DNA from: Marinobacter similis
Lineage (GTDB): Bacteria > Pseudomonadota > Gammaproteobacteria > Pseudomonadales > Oleiphilaceae
DNA: 64,000 nucleotides
Reading direction: 5' to 3'
Assembly: GCF_000830985.1 (NCBI RefSeq)
Contig: NZ_CP007151.1
Coordinates: forward strand, 1,302,001 to 1,366,000
The notes beneath the pieces were generated by a model. The model was not told where the DNA came from and searched no databases. It saw only the letters and a list, made by a program, of their open reading frames with translations. Below are positions 58,104 through 64,000 of this stretch, piece by piece. A program made the translations under genes and the position numbers. Within the stretch, counting starts at the first letter, position 1. Every line of letters begins with the position of its first letter.

Positions 58104-59328
58104 GCTGGTACTGATTAATGTCTCCGGCCGGGACAAGCCCGGCCTGACCTCGGAAATTACCGGGATCATGGGCCAGTACGATGTCCGGATCCTCGACATT
58201 GGCCAGGCGGTGATCCATGACCATCTGACCTGGGGCATCCTGATCGAGATTCCGGACGCCTCCAAGTCTTCGCCGGTGATTCGCGACCTGCTGTTCCGGC
58301 TGCACGCCCTGGACCTGCAGGTGCGGTTTGCACCGATTACCATCGAGGAGTACCAGAGCTGGGCGGAAGGTCGTAACCGGGCCTGCTACATCGTCACCCT
58401 GCTGGCCAGGGACATCCAGGCTGAGCAGATCGCCCGGGTTTCGGCCATCACTGCGCGCCATGGCCTCAACATCGATAACATTTCCCGCTTGTCGGCCCGG
58501 CCCTCCCTGAACACTGCTGAGAACCGCATTGCCTGCGTGGAGTTTTCGGTGCGGGGAACACCCTCGGACTTGGACGCACTGCGGGCCGATTTCCTGCACA
58601 TTGCCGGTGAAATGAACGTCGACATCGCCTTCCAGGAAGACTCGATCTTCCGCCGGAATCGTCGGTTGGTGGTGTTCGATATGGACTCCACCCTGATTGA
58701 AGCCGAAGTGATTGATGAGCTGGCCCGGGAAGCTGGCGTAGGCGACCAGGTCGCAGAGATCACCGAGCGGGCGATGCAGGGCGAGCTGGACTTCGGTCAG
58801 AGCTTTGCGGAGCGCCTGGCGCTATTGAAGGGGCTTGATGAGTCCGTGCTCGAGGGTATTGCCGCCCGCCTGCGGATGACTGAAGGCGCCGAGCACCTGA
58901 TCCGTAGCCTGAAGGCGCTGGGTTACCGAACGGCGATCCTGTCCGGCGGGTTTACCTATTTTGCCCGCCATCTGCAGGCCAAGCTGGGTATTGATTACGT
59001 CTACGCCAACGAGCTGGAAATTGTCGACGGCAAAGTCACCGGTCAGGTCTCCGGCCAGGTGGTGGATGGCAAGCGTAAGGCCGAGCTGCTGCTGGAAATC
59101 GCGGAGAAAGAGCACATTGCCCGTGAGCAGGTGATTGCCGTGGGGGATGGAGCCAACGACCTGCCCATGCTGAGTCAGGCCGGTCTGGGCGTGGCATTCC
59201 GCGCCAAGCCGCTGGTCAAGGAATCGGCGCGGCACTCGATCTCGACATTGGGGCTGGATGCCATTCTCTATCTGATTGGTTTCCGTGAGAGCGAGACCAA
59301 TCAGGGGCTGGAACGGGCCGGTTTCTGA
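58096..59328 (+). CDS. serB: Phosphoserine phosphatase
   Basis: Last step of serine biosynthesis: O-phosphoserine to serine. Length 410 residues with an N-terminal ACT domain ([26 protein letters not shown]) and a second ACT-like segment, then the HAD domain: catalytic aspartates in [13 protein letters not shown] (about residue 196), [13 protein letters not shown], and [17 protein letters not shown] start at 58096 overlaps the parC stop, so the two are translationally coupled, an arrangement seen in Pseudomonas. A strong terminator follows. Confidence 0.95.
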   Translation: MSELVLINVSGRDKPGLTSEITGIMGQYDVRILDIGQAVIHDHLTWGILIEIPDASKSSPVIRDLLFRLHALDLQVRFAPITIEEYQSWAEGRNRACYIVTLLARDIQAEQIARVSAITARHGLNIDNISRLSARPSLNTAENRIACVEFSVRGTPSDLDALRADFLHIAGEMNVDIAFQEDSIFRRNRRLVVFDMDSTLIEAEVIDELAREAGVGDQVAEITERAMQGELDFGQSFAERLALLKGLDESVLEGIAARLRMTEGAEHLIRSLKALGYRTAILSGGFTYFARHLQAKLGIDYVYANELEIVDGKVTGQVSGQVVDGKRKAELLLEIAEKEHIAREQVIAVGDGANDLPMLSQAGLGVAFRAKPLVKESARHSISTLGLDAILYLIGFRESETNQGLERAGF

Positions 59329-59355
59329 TCGGTTCCAGTGCTTGCTGAAAACAAG

Positions 59356-59382
59356 AACGGCGCCCAGAGGGCGCCGTTTTTT
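59356..59382. terminator. Bidirectional terminator between serB and fimX
   Basis: Ten-bp arms AACGGCGCCC (59356-59365) and GGGCGCCGTT (59369-59378), followed by TTTTTTT; serves serB on the plus strand and the fimX gene on the minus strand. Confidence 0.88.
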
Positions 59383-59399
59383 TGCCATGCAGTTTGGGG

Positions 59400-61484
59400 T
59401 CAGTGATCCCCGAAGTCGTAGTTCATCTCCGGCACAGGCGCTTGCAGGTAGTAACCCTGAATGTAGTTGACGCCGGCTTGCCAGAGTGTAGCCAGCACGC
59501 CGGCGTTTTCCACCAGCGGGATGATGGTCAGCTTGCCGCTGTTCTGCAGGGTTTTGACCATTTCCTTAACCTGTTCCTTGGCGGTGTCGTTCTTTTGGAT
59601 TTCCTCAGTGAACGAACCGTCGATCTTCACGTAGTCAGTCTCGATGTGCTTCAGGGTATTGAACGGGTTGAGCGCACAACCGAACTGGCCAATGGAAACC
59701 TTGCAGTGCAACTCGTGCACGGCCTTGCTGAACTCTTTCGCCTGTTTCATGTAGTTGTTGGCATCGCCTTCCCGGATCTGGAAGACCAGGGAGTCACCGG
59801 GCAAGCGTGCCGCCTTCAGGGCCACACTGAGCCAAGCTGTGAAGGTCTGGTCCTGCAGGGTTTCGGCCGTGATATTCAGGAACAGGCGGGTATCATGCCC
59901 GCGCGACCGGTGGCTGGCCAGCTGCTTGATGGTCTGCAGGATAACCCAGCGGTCGATCTTGATGGCAGTATCTGCAGGGCCCATTGGCGGCAGAAAGTCG
60001 TAGGGTGAGACTTCTTCTTCATCCTTGTCGAGCATCCGGACAAAGGCCTCGTAGTGCTCTTCGCCTTCGCCGCGCAGGTTGATAATGGGCTGGAACAGCA
60101 GCTTGAAACGGTTGTCTTCCAAGGCTTTTATGATCGCCTCAACCGAATTGCCTTCATCGAGGCTTTCGTAGTCGGTCGGGTTGTAGACCAGAACACCGTT
60201 GCCCTGTTCGTGACCTTCCTGCTTGCGCACATCGGACGAGGCGGTGTGTGCCCGGGCCATCAGCTCCTCGGCTTTCGGAGAGTTCTCGGTGATAGCAGCG
60301 ACACCGATACTGACCGTGAACTGCACGGTTCGGCCGTTTATATCAAACAGGTGGTCTTCGACCGCCTTGCGAACGCGTTCGGCGTGCTCGGCCATGGCCT
60401 TTTCGTCAGAGGGTTGGCACATGAGGCAGAAGGCGTCATCACTCAGGCGGGCAAGGATGACCTCTTCATCCACCTGCTGTTTGAGCAGGTTGGCCAGGTC
60501 GCTCAGCAGAAGGTCCGCACCGGCAATGCCGACCTGACCCTTCATGCTCATGAAGTTGTCGAGAGCGATGTAGGCGAGGGCACCGGTTTGGTTGTTTTTT
60601 CCAGCCTTGCTGATGTTTTCGGCCAGGGCGTCCATCAGGTACTGGCGGTTGAACAGGCCGGTCATCAGATCCTGGCTACTGATCTGGCGCAGCTTTTCTT
60701 CCAGCTCGGCGTCGCTGTGTTCAGGCTGCAGTACGATCTGGGTGCAGGCCTCGCCGTCGTAGGTTGCGGCAGACACTGACATGGTCACGTTGAACTCGTG
60801 ATCGTCGCTCCGGCGCGCGGTGCAGTTCATGGTCATGCCGTCTTCGCCCTTTTCGACAAAAGACTTCATGAACTCTTTGTACTTGCCCTGGCTCTCCGAG
60901 GTGAGGGTGTCTAGCACCGGAATGCAGATCAGGTCGTCGATGTCGTCGTAGCCGAGGAACTCCATGTACGACTGGTTGGCATAGATGTGCATGCCGTCGT
61001 TAATGTAGGCGATGGCGTCCTTGGAACTCTCCAGCAGCAGCTGGCAGCGTTGTTCGGCTTCGCGCAGGTGGGACTCCAGAACGCGACGACGGCGGCGATC
61101 TTCCAGGGCGGCGAGTTCGCGATTAACCGTCAGCACCAGCAGATCTGTGTGTTCGAAAGGAACCGTGTCCTGGGCGCCGGCTTTTAAAACCGCAACAGTG
61201 CGTTCGCGGCTCTGTTCTTCCGTCAGCAGGATGAACGGAATGTCCTTGTCCATCCGGCGAATCATTGCCAGAGCGTCGTCAGCACTGAATTCCTGCTCCA
61301 GGTCCCTGGCCAGCAACAAGTCCCAATTGCCGGCTTTCAGGGTTTCCTCCAGATCCTCTTCCGAAGTAATGCGGTGCGCGCGAGTGGCCTTGCCAGAGTT
61401 TCGGAGCAGGCTGACCAGCGATTCGGCATCATTTTGGTCGGGATCAAGGATGAGCAGGTGTACGGTCGCGTTCTTTTTCTGCAT
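59400..61484 (-). CDS. fimX: FimX-type degenerate REC-PAS-GGDEF-EAL protein (c-di-GMP sensor for type IV pili)
   Basis: Protein of 694 residues, the size of P. aeruginosa FimX. N-terminal REC-like domain (LLILDPDQNDAESLVSLLR), PAS domain (about 140-260: AIAYINDGMHIYANQSYMEFLGYDD), GGDEF domain (about 285-440: LMTGLFNRQYLMDAL; signature replaced by LSDDAF) and EAL domain (about 455-690: EAL reads EAF in HYEAFVRML; the DDFG motif reads IGQFG). Both catalytic sites are degenerate, so it should bind, not make or break, c-di-GMP. Neighbouring order (serB then fimX) is as in Pseudomonas. Role: twitching motility, inferred. Confidence 0.88.
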   Translation of the reverse strand: MQKKNATVHLLILDPDQNDAESLVSLLRNSGKATRAHRITSEEDLEETLKAGNWDLLLARDLEQEFSADDALAMIRRMDKDIPFILLTEEQSRERTVAVLKAGAQDTVPFEHTDLLVLTVNRELAALEDRRRRRVLESHLREAEQRCQLLLESSKDAIAYINDGMHIYANQSYMEFLGYDDIDDLICIPVLDTLTSESQGKYKEFMKSFVEKGEDGMTMNCTARRSDDHEFNVTMSVSAATYDGEACTQIVLQPEHSDAELEEKLRQISSQDLMTGLFNRQYLMDALAENISKAGKNNQTGALAYIALDNFMSMKGQVGIAGADLLLSDLANLLKQQVDEEVILARLSDDAFCLMCQPSDEKAMAEHAERVRKAVEDHLFDINGRTVQFTVSIGVAAITENSPKAEELMARAHTASSDVRKQEGHEQGNGVLVYNPTDYESLDEGNSVEAIIKALEDNRFKLLFQPIINLRGEGEEHYEAFVRMLDKDEEEVSPYDFLPPMGPADTAIKIDRWVILQTIKQLASHRSRGHDTRLFLNITAETLQDQTFTAWLSVALKAARLPGDSLVFQIREGDANNYMKQAKEFSKAVHELHCKVSIGQFGCALNPFNTLKHIETDYVKIDGSFTEEIQKNDTAKEQVKEMVKTLQNSGKLTIIPLVENAGVLATLWQAGVNYIQGYYLQAPVPEMNYDFGDH

Positions 61485-61675
61485 TCGTAAGGCGTCTCGT
61501 GGTGCACGTTGGGATAGGCCGGCCCCAGTCTTTGTAACGGGCGCAGGGATAACCAGTGCCTTGCTTTCGGCATGGTTCGTCTGCTCCGGCTGGCCGGGCT
61601 GTCACTTAGCTGAATGATGCAGCGGATAGTCGCCAATAACAACCCTGCAGCCAGTGGGTTCCCGCTGCCAGGCGT

Positions 61676-63479
61676 CTACAGCGACGGCCACAGTGAATCG
61701 AATTCATCCTCACTGGCGCCAGAAGGAGTGTCCGGGGCGCTGGCCGACGGCACTGAGGCATTGTGGAGTTTCAATTCGAACTGGCTGATGCTTCCGGTTG
61801 AAGACACCTTCTTGGACAACTGACCCTGATCTTCCCGGCCGTCGTGCAGCAGTGAAATACGGCTGCCTGACTGGAACGGCAGTCGTGGGGTGATCAGAGT
61901 CGCAGACTGGTTGACCACGCTGATTTCAGGCAATAGCAAGCCGCGCAGGTACTCGCTGCTGTTGCCGACCTTTTGGATCAGCTTCACGCCGCAGGGCGAG
62001 GCGCTGGGCGCCAGCAGTTCGATGCCGATCTGGGTTCCGTGATGCCTGATTTGCCGGATCCAGCGAACCACCGCAATGCTCCAGGGGTGGGAGCTTTGCT
62101 CGCGCACGCCTAGAATCTCACCCGCCTGTAGTGATGCGGGGACATTGCTTTCCCAGGCCACGCAATAACCGCCCGGGCTGGTGTTGATCAGCAGGGCATG
62201 GTGGGAGCTTGGCCGGTTTTTGTCAGCCACCTGCTTGGAAGCGGTGCCATAGCTGCCGCGAAAGGTAATGGGGGCGTCCGCGGAGTGTCTGGCGTCATCA
62301 CTGGGGGAGACATCGTGAGCGCCTGCCCAGGCGTCTTTGCCCTGCTGGGCTGAGCGGATGAACATGTTCTCTTCACTGTGGTGACCGTTTTCGTTGCCAC
62401 TAACAAACTCGGTGAAGGTCTTTTCTCCAGCAACAAAATAGTGGGCGGAGGTGAGGCCCACACAGACTTCCAGCATGCCCTGACTGGCAATCCGGTTGAA
62501 GTTGCGCTTGGCCAGAATGCCGAGAGCCTGGCTCAGGTGAGTCAGCAGGGTGTCGCTGACCTTGGCAGGCACATGCAGAGGGTTTTCGCCTTTGGTTTTG
62601 TTGCGGCGGGCGTTCAGCGTATCCGAGACCATTGCCGACAAGTCCCGGGTGTCGAAGTCAAAGCTGTCTTCGCCAGGGTTATGATCCAGCAGGCTCCGGT
62701 AGATCGGAGGGTTGTCGCCCTCCATGTTGATGACGAACAGGCTCTCGTCTCCAATATCGGGGGCGCAGTGGGTGTAATCGCTCCAGCCTCGAACAGCTCG
62801 TAGACCTGCATCAGTCTGGCTGGCGCAGCTGGTTCGGGCGCGCACTACCGAGTAGCAGAATCCGTTTGTAGGCATCGGATATGGAGCTGGAGCGGCGGTG
62901 CAGCAGGCTATGGTCTTCAACTTCGGTGTCTGCGAGTTTGTTTCTGACAGCAAAGCGGTACAGCCGGTGGCACTCCAGCCAGCTCCTTGAAGGACTTGGG
63001 CAATACAGCTGGTGGGAGCGGACGATGGTCGCTGCCAGCTCCGAAATAGCCCGATGTGTTGCAATTGCGATGGGCTTGCGGTTGCGCTCTACACCGCCAT
63101 TGTCGAGAAATCCCAGGACGCAGAGCTTGTAGCCTGCGGACAGGTGCAGCTGCAGTGCCTGGGACAGGTTGGCGATCTTGCGCTGTTTTTCAGGCAGCGC
63201 AACGGCCATGCCCAGATAATGCCGGGAAAGCTCATTGCAAACGAACTGGATCTTGTCCCGGATCAGCTCCAGGAACTGCAGCCGCTGTTGTGGGGGCGTG
63301 AACAGGTGGTTGAGCTCAATGATGGCATGGTAAAGCTGGCGCGAAACCTCGCCAATATTAGCCATGGGCAATTGATCTGCCCAGCCCCGGAATGCTTTGG
63401 GCGTGGTGTCGCAAAAAGACAGGCTGGCTGTTTTCTGTTCTGGGACTCGAAGATCAGGTTTCAGATTCATGCCTTCCAT
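61676..63479 (-). pseudogene. PilZ-like domain protein, two frameshifts as read
   Basis: Protein of 601 residues once one C is restored near 62813 (CAGAC[C]TGATG) and one near 62786 (GAGGC[C]TGGAG), giving QPDLMQVYELFEAWSDYTHC. The N-terminal half is a helical domain (QLYHAIIELNHLFTPPQQRLQFLELIRDKIQF; ELSRHYLGMAVALPEKQ). The C-terminal part (about 400-510) shows PilZ-like features: NTSPGGYCVAWESN, LQAGEILGVRE and WSIAVVRWIRQIRHHGTQIGIELL. It follows epmB and precedes fimX; in Pseudomonas a gene of this kind lies next to fimX. Function unknown. Confidence 0.8.
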
Positions 63480-63701
63480 GAGTTCACGCCACTGTTGAGA
63501 GTCACGGTGGGGTTCCTGAAGTGATGCGGTGGACAGTTGAGCGATGTGTTACTTGCCCGCAGCGTCACGGAAAAGCCGTGAATGGTATTTTTATGGTAAT
63601 CGTTACATAACATTAAGATAGCAAGCCCGTTACAAAAAGCGAACGTTCAACGAGTTAACAATCTTTGACAAATGTCTGCGGGCGATTTTTTGAGAATTCT
63701 A

Positions 63702-64000
63702 TCACGGAAACAGATTGAGGGGCGTCTTGCCTTCCCGTCCGGGAACCTCTCGTACCAGCTTCGGTACCAGAAATCCCGGTAGCCGGCCAAGCAGATCCCG
63801 GACCAGTCCCCGGGCCTCGTTGTCAGAGACATCGTAATGATGCGCCCCCTCGACCGGATCGAAGGCGTGCAGGTAATACGGCAGTACCCCGGCGTCAAAT
63901 AGCGACTCACTGAGTGTTTCCAGAACATCGACGTTGTCGTTGACACCGCGCAGGATAACGCTCTGATTCAACAACGTAACGCCGGCACCGCGCAATTGTT
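63702..64000 (-). CDS. epmB: EF-P beta-lysylation protein EpmB, 5' end outside the window
   Basis: C-terminal fragment of a radical-SAM lysine 2,3-aminomutase-like enzyme (EpmB/YjeK) that makes (R)-beta-lysine for modifying translation factor EF-P. The visible segment begins QLRGAGVTLLNQSVILRGVND and continues with VLPYYLHAFDPVEGAHHYDVSDNEARGLVRDLLGRLPGFLVPKLVREVPG, matching the E. coli C-terminus (ALFDAGVMPYYLH, LVPKLAREI). The radical-SAM CxxxCxxC motif lies beyond the right edge. The 220-base gap to the PilZ-like gene contains no gene I can support. Confidence 0.9.
   Translation of the reverse strand, partial: QLRGAGVTLLNQSVILRGVNDNVDVLETLSESLFDAGVLPYYLHAFDPVEGAHHYDVSDNEARGLVRDLLGRLPGFLVPKLVREVPGREGKTPLNLFP

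Overview
The window looks like chromosome from a marine gammaproteobacterium close to Marinobacter. The gene content and order fit: a parE / parC / serB / fimX neighbourhood as in Pseudomonas, a complete acyclic-terpene (atu) operon, a Vfr/CRP-type site, many lipoprotein and membrane genes, and moderately high GC. There are no rRNA, tRNA, phage or insertion-sequence genes, and no CRISPR array.

Layout. Positions 1-12.6 kb hold a PhoX-type phosphatase (cut by the left edge), small membrane proteins, an MFS permease, rlmJ, a mechanosensitive channel with a P-loop-like partner, a TRAP solute-binding protein, an EamA exporter, a GIY-YIG protein, two alpha/beta hydrolases and an OmpA-type lipoprotein. 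Positions 12.6-25.6 kb hold a subtilase, serA, an FAD-linked 2-hydroxyacid dehydrogenase coupled to a zinc-less sirtuin, a DUF6152/DUF6644-like pair, an ABC1 kinase, an FAH-family hydrolase, apt with a purine permease, a TRIC channel, a membrane-anchored BLUF photoreceptor and a quinone oxidoreductase. Positions 25.6-26.0 kb are non-coding and carry two copies of a compound palindromic repeat.

Positions 26.0-38.0 kb are the atuABCDEFGH operon (minus strand) with divergent atuR. It is the citronellol/geraniol pathway: an acyl-CoA synthetase, citronellyl-CoA dehydrogenase, the two geranyl-CoA carboxylase subunits, a hydratase and two short-chain dehydrogenases. A third repeat copy lies between atuF and atuE. 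Positions 38-48.3 kb hold a penicillin/AHL-acylase-type lipoprotein, a three-gene TRAP-like uptake system (lipoprotein, periplasmic binding protein, large permease), and a subtilase translationally coupled to a PrcB-domain lipoprotein. Positions 48.3-64 kb hold parE, an SLC13 permease, an EAL phosphodiesterase, a possible 15-residue peptide gene with its own terminator, a cytochrome b561/YceI pair, parC, serB, a degenerate REC-PAS-GGDEF-EAL protein (FimX), a PilZ-like protein and the 3' end of epmB.

The most important property of the sequence is that twelve genes are split by one-base indels (18 sites; 17 read as deletions, 1 as an insertion, mostly in runs of 2-5 identical bases). Restoring one base at each site gives full-length proteins whose lengths are all whole codon numbers. 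parE, normally essential, is hit twice. The simplest reading is residual sequencing or consensus error rather than gene decay, so the broken genes below are described as the intact proteins they would encode. Family names rest on sequence recognition by eye; no database search was run.
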